From Selaginella moellendorffii (taxonomy: Eukaryota; Streptophyta; Lycopodiopsida; Selaginellales; Selaginellaceae): DNA of 64,000 nucleotides. The translations under genes and the position numbers were made by a program. Of the stretch, positions 20,255-32,591 are shown piece after piece. The notes beneath the pieces were generated by a model. It made no database searches. It was not told the DNA's origin and was given only the letters and a program-made list of their open reading frames with translations. The stretch is from the NCBI RefSeq assembly GCF_000143415.4, contig NW_003314265.1:1964777-2028776 (forward strand), written 5' to 3'. Position 1 is the first letter of the stretch. Every line of letters begins with the position of its first letter.

Positions 20255-20925
20255 TCTTTTCTTGAACTTATGACAAAGAAGGAGCTCGGATCACTATTAC
20301 CGCAGGCGCTGGCGGAACCAATGCGCAGGTAACATCGTGTGCTAATATCTTTTTAGAAGCTTTGAGATTGTTTTACATACATTCCAGCACAGGATTGGGC
20401 TGAGATGCTTCTAAGGATGTACCAGCGATGGTCTACCAGGTCGGGCTTTAAGTCGACTGTGGTAGAGAGTTAAGAAGCTGAGATCAAATCGGCCACACTC
20501 GAGATCGACGGGAGATATGCGTATGGTTATATCTCCGGCGAGAAAGGCACGCACAGGCTGGTGAGACAATCGCCTTTCAACTCCAAAGGTCTACGACAGG
20601 TGAAGCAAACGTTAGTTTCATCGAAACTCTTGGGTCAACGTTAGCTTCTCTTCACAGACGAGCTTTGCAGGAGTGGGAGTGATGCCTCTGCTGGAAGAGA
20701 GGGAGATCGAGGGGGAGTTACCCGATGGGGACCTTGAGATTACAACGCGTAGATCTGGAGGCAAAGGCGGGCAGAACGTAAAAAAAGGTCGAGACTGCTG
20801 TTCGTGTCACGCACATTCCAACATGAGCATATCTCATGTCCAAGCAGTCGAGCTCCTCGCCAGTGCCAGTGTAAGATCGTTCCATAGTTCCATGGTTAAT
20901 ACATTGTATTTTATTCTTCTTTAAC
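20255..20925 (+). pseudogene. PrfB fragments (unit 2)
   Basis: The copy keeps the end of the [17 protein letters not shown] exon (20266-20330), the [13 protein letters not shown] exon (20393-20600) and the SPF region. It also keeps the GGQ exon (20658-20800, with GGKGGQNV) and a scrap of the 3' end (20820-20875). A short deletion after the VVES position puts a stop in frame, and the middle of the last exon is missing. Orientation is inverted relative to the intact gene. Confidence 0.87.
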
Positions 20926-20974
20926 ACTTCGATAGGCTATAAGGCCCTATTTCGTTTGAGCTCCTTCCTGGCTG

Positions 20975-21995
20975 AGGATCGTGAGCTACAATGTGAATGG
21001 ACTGATGTCTCCAGCGAGATCGCTGCGCACCTTCTTGGACTTGTTTGACGCAGACATCATCTGCCTCCAGGTGATTTGGATTGGATTTTGGATTGTAGTT
21101 GCTGATTTGTTCTTTCTTCTCGAGAACAAAGAAACAGGCAGGAGCTCACGGCGGATATTGCCACAGCGTAAGGATACGAATCCTTCTTCTCTTGCACGCC
21201 CACCGTGAAGAAAGGCTGCCTCGGCTACTCAGGTAAGAATCACATGACTCGGTGTTAAAGATTTTGGTATTGTTTTGCATTGTTCGACTAGGTAGGGAGT
21301 TTGCGATTTAGAACTTTTCTTCATCCTTGGCATTGGATTAGAGCGCATTGCTGGTCAGGTGTGGCTACGTTTTGCAAGGTGGAGTGTGGCAACAATGTAG
21401 CGTTGCCTGTGGCTGCCGAGGAAGGCTTTACGGGTCTCTTGACTAGTGCCAAAGCCGAGCCTGATACCAGCCGAAATGTTTCCAAGCCCGCTTTTACACA
21501 GGAAACGGGCAGCAGGAAATTGCAGAGGCTGTCACAAAGCAGATTGACAGGGTTTTGCTATCAAAGGCATGAATCTTCTGACAAAATGAGCTGCACAGAG
21601 GTCGCAGTGCATGGGCAGAGCTCCAGCCTTGCGGATGGAATCCAGCAATCACCTGAATTATGTGACAATAACAACTGCTCAGAGGTTGCAGCTTGCCAGT
21701 CTGATGGATATGTCAGATGAAACACCGACGGAAAGCTCTCAGCAAAGCTTGGAAAAATCGGCAGCAGGCTGGGAAAGACTCAAGAGCTTGATGTCGCGAA
21801 ATCTTCCATTGTGCAAGGGACATGGTGAGCCTTGTGTCGGAGTTAAGAAGGCTGGCCCCAATCTTGGCCGTGGTTTCTACGTCTGTGCTCGAGCAAAGGT
21901 GATCTTCCTTGAAAGATGCTTCATATTTTATTCGTTGTTTCCAACAGGGCCCAGCTTCCAATCCTGAAGCAAGGTGCGATCATTTTCAGTGGTCT
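20975..21995 (+). pseudogene. APE2 fragment, exons 1-3 fused to 9-10 (unit 2)
   Basis: Exon 1 ([10 protein letters not shown] remnant, initiator ATG mutated to CTGAGG), exon 2 and the first part of exon 3 ([13 protein letters not shown]) are present. At about 21450 the sequence jumps from LLTSAKA straight into exon 9 ([10 protein letters not shown]), then runs through a damaged GRF finger to exon 10. The deletion is complementary to that of unit 1, which keeps exons 7-10. Catalytic core residues are missing. Confidence 0.88.
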
Positions 21996-22115
21996 TCGTC
22001 CAGGACGTGAAAGAAGTGAAAAGTCGCTTCTATATCTAAGCTATTAACGTGCATTCGAGTACACCGATTGTTATATCTCAGCTTCGCTGCTTAGTGAGAG
22101 CGTCTTAACACTGTT

Positions 22116-22290
22116 ATGAGTTTCCTGAGCTCGCTCACAAGCTCGGGTTCGGAGAACTGGAACGCCTTGGCAATCACGTCGTCGCTCACGTCCGGCCAGG
22201 CAGTACTTCACAACCTGAGAAATCCGGGGATTCTGGCTGTTAAACGAGGCGATCCCCAGAGCTTCCTCCTTCCCAACGCAAAAGGGTCCT
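22116..22290 (-). pseudogene. Germin-like protein 3' fragment (unit 2)
   Basis: This is the minus-strand counterpart of 13765-14015: EEALGIASFNSQNP, then a frameshift, then DVSDDVIAKAFQ and ELVSELRKLI. It lacks the upstream cupin part. In-frame signals differ from unit 1, so the two copies decayed separately. Confidence 0.68.
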
Positions 22291-22689
22291 CGTCCGATCC
22301 TCGAGCATAGGCCAGGAGGCTGGCGGCCGCTCCTGCAAAGACTAGAATGGCCAAGCAGCAGCTCATTGAGAAAGTTTGCTCGCTCTTGTCCTAGTCTAGA
22401 ATTTTCAATGAGAATTTTTTACTTGCATGCTACGGTCATGCGTGCACAGGGAGTAACTGGCTGAATTGCAGAAATCCTTTGCACTGTTGTTTTGTGAAAA
22501 CTTTGATGGTGTGGAGAAAGGTCTTAAGGTTTGATCTCTAAGTTCCCTGGACAGCACATGGATTATATGAGCTCTGGACATACAATATATGAACTATACC
22601 TTAAGTAGGCATGTTCGTCTTCTTTGAATAAAAATTCACTGCTTCTTCATTTTAGTAATTTTATTAAGCCTGTGCCCTTGTTCTTCAAT
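22291..22689. other. Spacer shared with unit 1
   Basis: This is the non-coding counterpart of 14060-14568, with small insertions and deletions. No gene is seen. Confidence 0.45.
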
Positions 22690-23633
22690 AATGGTGATCT
22701 TCACAGACCCAGCCACTTGGACTTTTGACGAGTCCAAATCACTTCTTCATCATCAAAGATTCGGTCCTTGCCATATCCTTGAGTTGAATTCTTTTTCACA
22801 TACCCAAACAACTCCACGATGTCATCTTTTGATGCTGGTTGCAACCTGTTATTGAGATCGCCTTCAAAGCAGGAGTTGATTGTAGCCTTCAAGCCATTTG
22901 CACCAATCTCAATCAAAGTGCCGACCAGCTCCCCTCCCACAGGCAATGCCACTTTAACGAGCTTTGCAAGGTGAAAACACATTGTGATGGCTGGGACGAA
23001 GACGTTGCTATACTTTTTGAACCATTGATTTGGGATAGTGATTGGTACTCCTGGGTACTTCTTCAAATCAACTGGGTGACAGCCGCTTGGATGCTCACAT
23101 AAGTAGTTAATATTTGCTCGTTTCCCAATCAGTGGTGTATATTTTAGCAACAGATTTGACTCCATTGTAACGTGCGGGAGTTTCGGACACTCCAGCTTAA
23201 TGGATTCCAACAGTGATGAGCAGCTCTTGATCAATGCGTTTTCTGTGTCCTTCAGTTCCTTTTGTAAAGATTCTTTGATATCTGTTATGGAGACCTTGAA
23301 GTCCTCCATATATATATGTGCAACCCTTGCATTCGACGCTTGTGTAATTGGTAGCAAAAGTTGGCAAGCTTGTTCATGTCATCACTTTCAAACTTTGGGA
23401 TCTCGACCTGCACAGGTTGGCTTTGATACAATGTGCCGGTTGTATTCTGCGACAACCTCTTCAACAGCACGCTTACGTGGCTGAATAATCTCGTTGACTT
23501 CACTTGGCATCAAGAGTTCCAAGGCACTTGTGGAGTCATCAAAACCCCAAGTAAAATGATAATCAAAGCCTAGCTACCATCTGTTTAACCTCTTGCAGTG
23601 CCCAAGAGCTCTTGCTATTTTCATTGCATGACC

Positions 23634-23736
23634 TGACGTGAACTACGGGAATATTCCGAGAATATTCCATGGCCTGTGGGATTTAAGGCCGTAACACAGG
23701 GAGGTTGGCCTAGGGCTCATTATCTTATTCGTTTCA
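23634..23736 (+). repeat. Left LTR of the gypsy element
   Basis: A 103-bp repeat. It matches 38044-38155 with about a dozen substitutions and a short deletion after GTAACAC. Confidence 0.85.
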
Positions 23737-23759
23737 TTGGTATTGGAACAGCATGTTCT

Positions 23760-24636
23760 TTTGGGGATGGTGGGTGAGCAAGACATTGATCCTGATGAGG
23801 AGTATGGCATTAGTGATGATAGCCATGACGATGCGGAAGAGACTTTTAATAATGTCGTTGTGTGGCAAGGATGCTAGATTACTAAGGTTCAGAGCGACAT
23901 AAAGGAGGTTAAAGATTCTATTAATCTCATTAAGGATTTCCTGCTTCGCATGGACCCTCAAGGGTTGAATTAATGTCATGTCCGTGATTAGTATTGGTAT
24001 GTCAAACATGCCAAGGATATGGTATTATGGAATGGAAATCATCATCGGATGTTTGTGATAGTCAAAAGGTTGATTCTTGGAATTATGAGAAAGTTGTTGG
24101 TCTCACAATCCTTGTGAAAATAAGGTGAAGATAAATTTCTTTGTGACGAAGCTTACAGGCCATGTTTCTTCGTGGTGGAAGAACTACATCAAAGCTAATC
24201 CAAAACCGACTTCTTGGACTGACAAAAGTTTTCCATGCTTCGTTTGTCAAGAAGTTTGAAAAGGTTGATTTTGTGAACTAGTTGTTAGAGATCCAGCAAG
24301 GGACTTTGTCTTTGGGCAAGTTCCGTGATCTTTGCCTTAGTCTTATGGGCACCTATAATGAGTTGTTACAATGTTTTATCAAATGATTGAGCTCAGTGGA
24401 TATGCAGCAGAAGGTCAAGAAGGATTTTCCAGCAATATTGACTGATGCTATCACTAAGGCTCAGATATTTTCGCCCAAACCATCAGTCAACTCTGGTCAA
24501 CGAGATAGTCTACAGAGTAGTCAATGTGATGACCAGCTCTCTAATTCTTCATATTCAAGGAAGAAACAGTCGTTATTCCGTTGTGGCTCGATGCATGAAG
24601 ATGGCAGTGAGGTTAAGAAACTTTGTTTGGACCAGC
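23760..24636 (+). pseudogene. Decayed gag region of the gypsy element
   Basis: Broken plus-strand frames with gag-like phrases run up to an insertion point at 24636. The frame resumes at 34230 with the zinc knuckle. No continuous reading frame remains. Confidence 0.6.
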
Positions 24637-25623
24637 TGTAAGTGACTAATTTTTCCATTCTACTTTAATCACTTAACTATACCTCTGACCATTTGAAGGA
24701 GTCTCATTCACAACCTTCATAAGTCCAATTCCAAACTTGGGGCTTGCTCGCCCCGAGAAGGGCATCCATGCCTCTCAACCTTTGCACTTGGTCCAAGTGC
24801 TCCACGTGTCCAATCCCATGATCAACACCCTAAGGTACCACCAACTTATTAACCCATTACGCTAGGCCATGCCTATTCACCTTGGTCACATCGGTGGACC
24901 ACCACCTGCATTGCAATCCCATCTCTCCAAGACTGGGCCATCCGTCTAGGAGTGGTCATCCCAAATCCATTCCTTAGCATCCTTAGGATGTCGGCAGACA
25001 TGGGGAATAGCCTTCCCCAATATCTTCTTTCCAGTCCTTACTAAGTCCTTTTCTGTTCATGGCCATGCTCATCAACACTGCCACTGGATCAAGACCTATA
25101 GGCTTGACCATTATGTCCCATGGTCCTCTGGGACTTCCTCACCGTGTGACTGTGTCCTTGGTCACCACACCAGAGGGCTACTCCTTTTCCTGTTTATGGT
25201 TTGGGACATTGGGACAACATTTCGGAACACCGTGACCCTATGCAGACCTCATAGGTACTTTCCCCGCCTTCCACCTTTGGGTGCTCTAGCCATGGGCTTA
25301 GAGCGAGGTTCCATTGAGCCACGCCAGGTATCCAAGTAAGTAGTGCCACCCACACTTGGACTCGGAGCATCGGCCAATCAATCTCCTGAGGGAATTAGAG
25401 TTGGCTCTTGAACACTTCACCAAGCTACCCCATTTGTCGGTCCGTATTCACTCTAGCTTTGAACTTCCTAGTGGTTATCCCATCACCCAACACCTGGGTA
25501 CAGCCTTTCTGGGACAAACTAGCCTTTCCTAGCCAAACTGGCTCCACTGGAGTCCTCTCCCTTACTATACTTTTGGAGCTCACTAAATCCCCTAGGGTCT
25601 GGGAGACGAATGCTTTGGGCTTT

Positions 25624-25975
25624 CACACTCTCAGACTCGAACTCGGACTCAGACTTGGACTCGGGCTCAGACTTGGACTTGGACTCGGGCTTGGGCTCAG
25701 CCTCGGTCTCGGTCTCGGTCCCAGTCCTAGTCTCGGTCTCGATCTCGACTTCGGACTCCATCTCGGGTCCTTCTCGGACTCCATCTCGGGTCTATTTCGG
25801 ACTCCATCTTGGGTACATCTTGGACTCCATTTCAAGTCCATTTCGGACTCCATCTTGGGTTCATCTCGAACTCCATCTCAGACTCTATCTCGGGTCCATT
25901 TCGGACTCCATTTCAGGTCCATCTCGGATTCCATCTTGGGTCCATCTCGGACTCCATCTTGGGTCCATTTTCTAG
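25624..25975. repeat. Minisatellite in the 3' LTR (LARD-like element)
   Basis: A 6-bp-phased TCGGAC/TTGGAC array runs into a CTCGGACTCCAT / GGTCCAT 9-15-bp array. It yields long low-complexity frames in several phases that are not genes. Confidence 0.85.
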
Positions 25976-26235
25976 AGACTCTCTTATGGCTCGTTTCATG
26001 CTTGTTCCTTGAGCACTCCATTGGGAGTTCCACTCCCGCCCTCAACCTTTCAAGTCGGAGCTTTTAGTCCAAACGTGTTATGCTCGTTTGGTTTTTGCTT
26101 CGGCCACTACCATTGTGTAAGCAACCAAAGGGAACGACTTGAGAGACGATCCATGGGGTTCAAATATAGAGGGAAAGGGCCCATGAACAAAGAGTGCACC
26201 CCCTTTTCCAATTGGTTAAGGGTCTTGGGATACTT

Positions 26236-26293
26236 GGAGTTAAGCGTCCTTGGGGTTGAATAGTACTGGGCTGGGTGACCTCCCGGGAAGTCC
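26236..26293 (+). repeat. 5S rRNA-like segment in the left Cassandra LTR
   Basis: The run GAGTTAAGCGTCCTTGG, then TAGTACTGGGCTGGGTGACC and TCCCGGGAAGTCC, matches the 3' half of plant 5S rRNA. It contains the A-box, intermediate element and C-box of the internal RNA polymerase III promoter. The 5' half of 5S is not recognisable, so it is not a 5S gene. Confidence 0.88.
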
Positions 26294-26636
26294 AAACTCA
26301 GGAGCTTACATTTGGTATCAGAGGGGTCTCGGGTCCGACTTTGTTGGTTGGCTTAAGGAAATCGCACCACATGTTGATTGACATCTGGCTGGTCCAGTTT
26401 GCTCCCGCTGGGCTCGACCCGAGGGGTAGGGTGTCAAGAGAGTGAGGCTCTCGGGAGAGTTGCGGCTCTCAGCTTCCGTTCACGAGGGCGTGAACTTGCA
26501 GGGAAGCGTGGTGGATTGTAAGCAACCAAAGGGAACGACTTGAGAGACGATCCATGGGGTTCAAATATAGAGGGAAAGGGCCCATGAACAAAGAGTGCAC
26601 CCCCTTTTCCAATTGGTTAAGGGTCTTGGGATACTT

Positions 26637-26694
26637 GGAGTTAAGCGTCCTTGGGGTTGAATAGTACTGGGCTGGGTGACCTCCCGGGAAGTCC
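26637..26694 (+). repeat. 5S rRNA-like segment in the right Cassandra LTR
   Basis: A second copy of the same 5S-derived promoter region, apparently identical to the left one. Confidence 0.88.
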
Positions 26695-26762
26695 AAACTC
26701 AGGAGCTTACACATTGGTGCCCTTTTGGCTCCACTTTGGGGCTTAGGGATTTGTGTCTCACA

Positions 26763-29700
26763 ACTCCACCACCCATAGATGAAGTTTGATGTCCTCATCA
26801 AACGGTAAACCATTTTTATAAAGTAACACCAACATGTATTACCCTTTCCATGCTTAGCACCTAGCCAATATTTATCAATGGTATGACACCGAAGGCTCAC
26901 CATGCCTTCTCCATCCTCTAAGGCGCATAGCCTCTTTAACATAGAGACTTGATCGACCACCTATGGTGGTTCTTTCCCTTTAATTGGTTTAGTTCTTGCT
27001 AAACCTGTTAGAGGCACCTCCTCTATCTCAATCCCAGTACTCACTTCTGAGTAGCCTCAGTTCCCATTGATATAAACTTACACTTTGGAACTTTTAAATT
27101 TGACTTGTCAGAGTCAATTTCTTAAGTGTCTCCGACACCTTGCATTGCACATATTATACAACTCCACTTCCCCATATTTAGAAGTTCTTTATTTGAGGGC
27201 ATTACCATCCTCTTTCCCATTTTGTGCGACCTTTGGCACTAAGTTCTAGTTATCCTAATTCGTGCTAGGGCTGTCCATGTCCATATCATTTGGCTACTTT
27301 ACCGCTTCCTACCTTGGAACTTCCACTTTCGCCAAATCGAAGCAATTGGGGATCCATCCTTGGAAACACATTGCCTTTCCCACAATTTGTTAGCACCCAA
27401 CACATTAGTGTTCTTGGCCTAACTTTGCATTTTGGATTCTTTCTCATGATTCCCATGGTTCTTTTTTTAGCCATTGGTTTTTTGCTTCTATCCTTGATTG
27501 TTGCACCCAATAACATCGGATCACTACCTCCATTATCGAGGTATCTTTTTGGTTCCATAGCAAAGACTTTGCTTTGCCAAATCCAGAAGGTGTTCACCCC
27601 TAGTACGTCTCTTTAGGATTTTCTATTATAGGCTCTATCTCTGGCCCAACTTTGTGACCCTCCCATGGGTTTCTTATAGAAACTATTTTCTTCGGACTCA
27701 TTATGCCATTGCACAGTCACAAATCATTTCCCTTAGATGTTCTTCCCACTTAGTCACCTTGACCAAGCCACACCATCATCAATAATTCAAACTAACACTT
27801 TGAACTATGAACTTTATCCCTTAACCTCACAAGGACCTTGTTCTTGTTTTAGACATAAGATCACCTAGTGATCACACCTTAGCACCTTAATAGGTTTGCC
27901 AATAGATATTAGGTCTTCCAAACCTTTAAATTGTTCACCATAAACACTTGGTGGTGCACCCAAGCCAGCCCTTTCGGTTAACAACTGAGATTGAGTGTCC
28001 CCATCTCATTCACCATGTCCTTGGTGCCATTCGCACCAAATGTTCAAGTTAGATATGCCGAGCCACACTAAGCAATCTAACCGTGCATCACGACTTTGAG
28101 GCATCCCTCGTTTGGCGGTGTGCCCAAACCAGTCTCCTCACTGAGAGTCCATGACCACTGAAAAATGAGTGTCTTCATATTCTAAACCATCACCATGCCC
28201 TAGTGATTTGGGACTCGAACCCAAGCATTAAAGGGTCGGGACTCAAACCCAACCTCCATATATGCATCTACGGATGGCATTGCACAGGATGCCTGGCGTG
28301 ACTCCCCACGCCGGTGCACCAACATGTACTTAAAGCGCACTATAGATCACAACTTAGGAACCTAGTTCCTTCGCACTGCCAAGTCCTCTCACTTGATAAA
28401 TCTATGGTCATGCATGGACTCCTCTATGCTCGGCCCCATGGGCCACCCCTTTTGAAGTTAGCACCTTCGACTAGGGGATTTGTTCCCCTGACTTGCCAAT
28501 CTCATTTAGCAAGTCATTTGGCCACTATAACATAGTTCATGCATAAGCGTGAAGTCTTTAACCATTGACTTTCGTTCAAAACCCTCTTTTTGAACACTCG
28601 GGAACTACTTCCCCAACCTTGATAGCCTCGCCTCATGGCCAGCTTCAAGACCAACCTTTTGTTGCGCCACTCTGATTTCGCACACTCTAGGAACCATTTA
28701 CACTTGGTTTTCTAGGTACTTATTTACCTAGAATTGTCTTTGGGAACCTTCAAGGAATTCTGTTCCTTGGTTTGCTAAGGTTTCTCCTTTGTAAGCTCCC
28801 TACTCACTATATGGTCTAATATGAATAATTCCACATTTTAGACTCTCCATAGCATCGCGGTTGCTAGTAATAACATCCTCGAACACCCTCTTGATTCTCC
28901 ATTCTCAACTTGCATAATCACCCTTGGTCATGCTTGTCAATTTTTATGGTTTGGTTCTATCCCTTTATTATTTGCCTTTTGGTTCCATACATTTCTTTCG
29001 GTCATTTTCCTCCAGACTAGGAAGGTAGCTTTGCATTTTCTATCATGCCTTGGCAAGTATTCATAGGGATGAACCTACCTGATAGCCTAGGGAGTGGTTC
29101 CTCAATTTAAATTTGCTCACATTGTAATCCCACACATTAGGCTTACCGTTGCTATTTATGGGCTTTTGTATGCCCATCACTAGCCTTGCCAAAATTCTTT
29201 TTTGGCTTTGTCTAATTTGGGTAGATGGACTTTTCCCATCTCTGCAACCTTGGACATTTAGATAACACCTCCTATCCATCATTTGCTAAGGACTTTGTCC
29301 CTTGGGCATTATCCATTACCCTCATGACACAAAACACCCCTCCTAATGTTCTAGAGTGCTTGGGTGTTTCAATGATGGCCTCTTTAGCAATGAGCATTCC
29401 CTTTACGATATTGATTTATTATATCGCAACATAAGTAATTTATCTTCCCATAAGGGTATATCTAACTTTTTTATCCCGATAAAAAGTCTTAGGTAGTTAC
29501 ATTCTACCAGTTTAACTAATTATTTTGCACCTTTTGCTTAGTTACCTCATAGTTGTCAAGTCTTACAACTCATTGCTAGTGCTTCCACACCTCCATCATT
29601 ATTTGGGTCACCACAGTCTAATCGCATGCCTTTTAGCTTAGGCTATGTCATTCCCAATTTCATTAGGATTCCTTTGGGAAGGGGTTTTCATGAACCCACC

Positions 29701-29813
29701 AACTTGACCTCAAGGCAACACGCCTTGGCACATTTGGTGTCTCTACACTATCGGCTCTACAAGCCGACCTTTATGACAGTTCCCACTTGTGTCGGGGTCT
29801 TTGCCAAGACCAA
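26763..29813. other. Internal region of the LARD-like element
   Basis: This 3-kb AT-richer stretch, continued at 31628-32591 beyond the solo LTR, has only short scattered frames. None carries a retrotransposon or host protein motif on either strand. Confidence 0.55.
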
Positions 29814-29818
29814 AGCAG

Positions 29819-31622
29819 TGTAAGCGACTAATTTTTCTATTTTACTTTAGTCACTTACCCACACCTCCGACCACTTGGAAGAGTCTCACTCGCAATCTCC
29901 ATAAATCCTATTTTCGGACTTGGGCTTGTTAGCCCCGAGAATGGCATCCCCGCCACTCAACCTTTGCACTTGGTCCCAGTTCTCCACTTGTCCGGTCCTA
30001 TGACCGACACCCCAAGGTACCATCAACATATTAGCCTGTTACGCTATGGCCATGCCCATTCACCTTGGTCACATCGGTGGTCTGACACCACCTACATTGC
30101 AATCCCATCTCTCCAAGACTGAGCCATCTGTCCATGAGTGATCATCCCAGATCCACTCCTTAGCATCCTTAGGATGCCCATAGATATGGGGAATAGCCTT
30201 CCCCAATATCTCCTTTCTGGTCCCCACCAAGTCCCTTTCTGTCTTTAGCCGTGTTCGCCAACACTGCCATTGGATCAAGGCTCACAGGCCCGACCACTAA
30301 GTCCCACGGTCCTTTGGGACTTCCTCACCACACGACTGTATCCTTGGTCACTACACTAGAGGACTACTCCTCTTCCTTTCCACAGTCTGGGCCTTTGGGA
30401 CAACATTTCGGAACACCGTGGCTTTACGCAAGCCTCGTGGGTACTCTCCCCGCCTTCCGCCTTTGGGTGCTCTAGCCATGGGCTTAGAGCAAGGTTCCGT
30501 TAAGCCATGCCTGGTATCCAAGTAGGTAGTGCCACCCACACTTGGACTGGAAGCATCGGCCAGTCGATCTCCCGGGGGAACTAGAGCCGGCTCTTGAACA
30601 CTTCACCAAGCTACCCCACTTGTCAGTCCGTATTCACTTTAGTCTTGGACTTCCCAGTGGGCAGCTCATCACCCAACACTGGGTACAGCCTTCTTGGGCC
30701 AAATTGGCCTTTCCTGGCCAAACTGGCTCCACTACAATCCTCCCCCTACTATACTTTTGGAGCTCACCAAACCCCCCAGGGTCTGGGAGACGAACACTTT
30801 GGGCTTTCACCCTCTCAGACTCGAACTCGGACTCGGACTCAGACTTGGACTCGGACTCGGACTCAGACTTGGACTCGGACTCGGACTCAGGCTCGGGCTC
30901 GGGCCCAGGCTTGGGCTCGGCCTCCGCCTCGGTCTCGGTCTCGGTCCCGATCTCGGTCTCGGTCTCGGTCCCGGTCTCGGTCTTGACCTCGGACCCCATC
31001 TCGGGTCCTTCTCGGACTCCATCTCAGATTCCACCTCGGACTCCATCTTGGGTCCATCTCGGACTCCATCTCGGGTCCACCTCGGACTCCAACTCGGTCT
31101 CCATCTCGGGTCCACCTCGGACTCCAACTCAGGTCCATCTCGGACTCCACCTCGGACTCCAACTCGGGTCCATCTCGGATTCCATCTCGGACTCCACCTT
31201 GGACTCCACCTCGGACTCTAACTCGGGTCCATCTTGGATTCCATCTCGGACTCCACCTCGGACTCCACCTAGGACTCCAACTTGGGTCCATCTTAGACTC
31301 CATCTCGGACTCCACCTCGGACTCCATCTCGGACTCCACCTCGGACTCCAACTCGGGCCCATCTCGAACTCCATCTCGGGTCCATCTCGGACACTTCCAC
31401 GTGTCATATGTTGGTCTTTTTGAGTCCCTTTTTAGAGCCTCGCTTATTGCTCGCTTCGTGCTCATTCCTCGAGCACTTTGTTAGGAGTTCCACTCCCTCT
31501 CTCGACCTTTCAAGTCGGAGCTTTTAGTCCAAATGTGTTACGCTCTTTGGCTTTCACTTCGGCCACTACCACGTGGTGCTCTTCCGGTTCCACTTTGGGG
31601 CCTAGGGATTTTGTGTCTCACA
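29819..31622 (-). mobile_element. Solo LTR of the same LARD-like family, nested in the internal region
   Basis: A complete LTR of 1,804 bp is flanked by perfect 5-bp target copies AGCAG (29814-29818 and 31623-31627). It has no primer site or internal sequence next to it. It therefore inserted as a full element and lost its interior by LTR-LTR recombination. Confidence 0.87.
30817..31395. repeat. Minisatellite in the solo LTR
   Basis: The same array type as in the other LTRs but longer (about 580 bp). Array length accounts for most of the size difference between the LTR copies. Confidence 0.85.
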
Positions 31623-32591
31623 AGCAGTTGTTTCTCATGCCAACTATTAATTAGCACTACACCATAGTGTTCACACACAACTCTATACTAAAGTTGATTT
31701 TTTTTGAGGAACACCTTTCCCATGACTTTAGTATGGCACATTCTGCCATTAATGAGATATCCACTATTCTCATACTTGGATCCTATGATCCCCCCATCCT
31801 TTGTGGGGTACAAACACCTCAGTCCAAATGCTTTCATCAATCCTTTAAGATTTGTTCCTTGACTTTATTTGAGTCATCTAGCCTTTTGGACTTTGTTAAT
31901 CCGATGATCTGTGAGGTCCTACTTTTGATGTGTCAGCTCATTGGAATACAACTTTTTGTATTCATGTCCTACTCACAAGGACCATCTTTGCAAGTGTTAT
32001 TTTGACACTTGATTTTCTTCTCTAGGGGCAACCTTTTACCCCTTAGGACCGTGATGAGAATACCAACTCATCCTCTAAGTACACCCCCAACTCCTTGGGT
32101 TGTTCGAGCATTTATTAAAGGTAGCCCCAGCTACCATTTCTAGGACTTGTGTCCTCTTTCGTATTTGACCTCTCATGGTCATCAATTCCGGTCTTAAATT
32201 CATGAGCACCAGCCTCAACTATGTGAGGATAATCTTGTGACTCCTTTATTGTTTTGGAGTCTGCATCTTTCCCGTGATCCCAACTATAGTTGTTTACCAT
32301 AACTACATTAGCCCATTTGCTGAGTCAAACGTTCATCTGGATCACATCCTCAACTCCCTGAGGAAACCCTTATACTGTTCCCAAGATCCCGAAGTCGTTT
32401 CATTATTGGCTCTTTTCTATCCACCGCCTCACCTAGAAGTTCACACATAAACTGTAGTGGAGAGCCATATCTTCCCGACCTGCTATTCCTCAAAGATAGG
32501 CCCATTCTTAGGACCTTTCGATGCCAACATTGGCAGTGATATACTTGAGCACCAATAAAAGTCGGACTAAGGAACAACTCCGATACCAAGT

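Larger units (their letters stand above)
26116..26711 (+). mobile_element. Cassandra-type TRIM element with 5S rRNA-derived LTRs
   Basis: Two 195-bp LTRs (26116-26310 and 26517-26711) start TGTAAGC and end GCTTACA, and I see no difference between them. The first is followed by TTTGGTATCAGAGGGG, a tRNA-Met type primer-binding site. A GGGAAGCGTGGTGGAT purine-rich tract precedes the second. The interior is only about 206 bp and non-coding. Perfect 5-bp target copies CATTG flank the element (26111-26115, 26712-26716). The 5S-like core in each LTR defines the Cassandra group. Confidence 0.92.
24637..26762 (-). repeat. 3' LTR of the LARD-like element, containing a Cassandra insertion
   Basis: The LTR is about 1.5 kb without the 601 bp contributed by the Cassandra element and its target copy. 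Its ends on the plus strand are TGTAAGTGACTAATTTT and GTGTCTCACA. It includes a tandem-repeat segment at 25624-25975. Confidence 0.82.

Noticed and set aside
22690-23357. Independent third Roco-type gene
   Set aside because: It is the displaced C-terminal segment of the same pseudogene whose other parts lie at 38.2-39.4 and 44.0-44.7 kb.
25408-26067. Long frames of Leu-Gly or Ser-Asp-Ser repeats in the LTRs (also at 30542-31423 and 33366-34079)
   Set aside because: They are translations of the LTR minisatellite, open in several phases on both strands.
26236-26293. A real 5S rRNA gene
   Set aside because: Only the 3' half of 5S is present, it occurs in both LTRs of one element, and it lacks the mature 5' end.
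30817-31395. CRISPR-like regularly repeated units
   Set aside because: Repeats are short, directly adjacent and degenerate with no spacers; it is a eukaryotic minisatellite inside an LTR.
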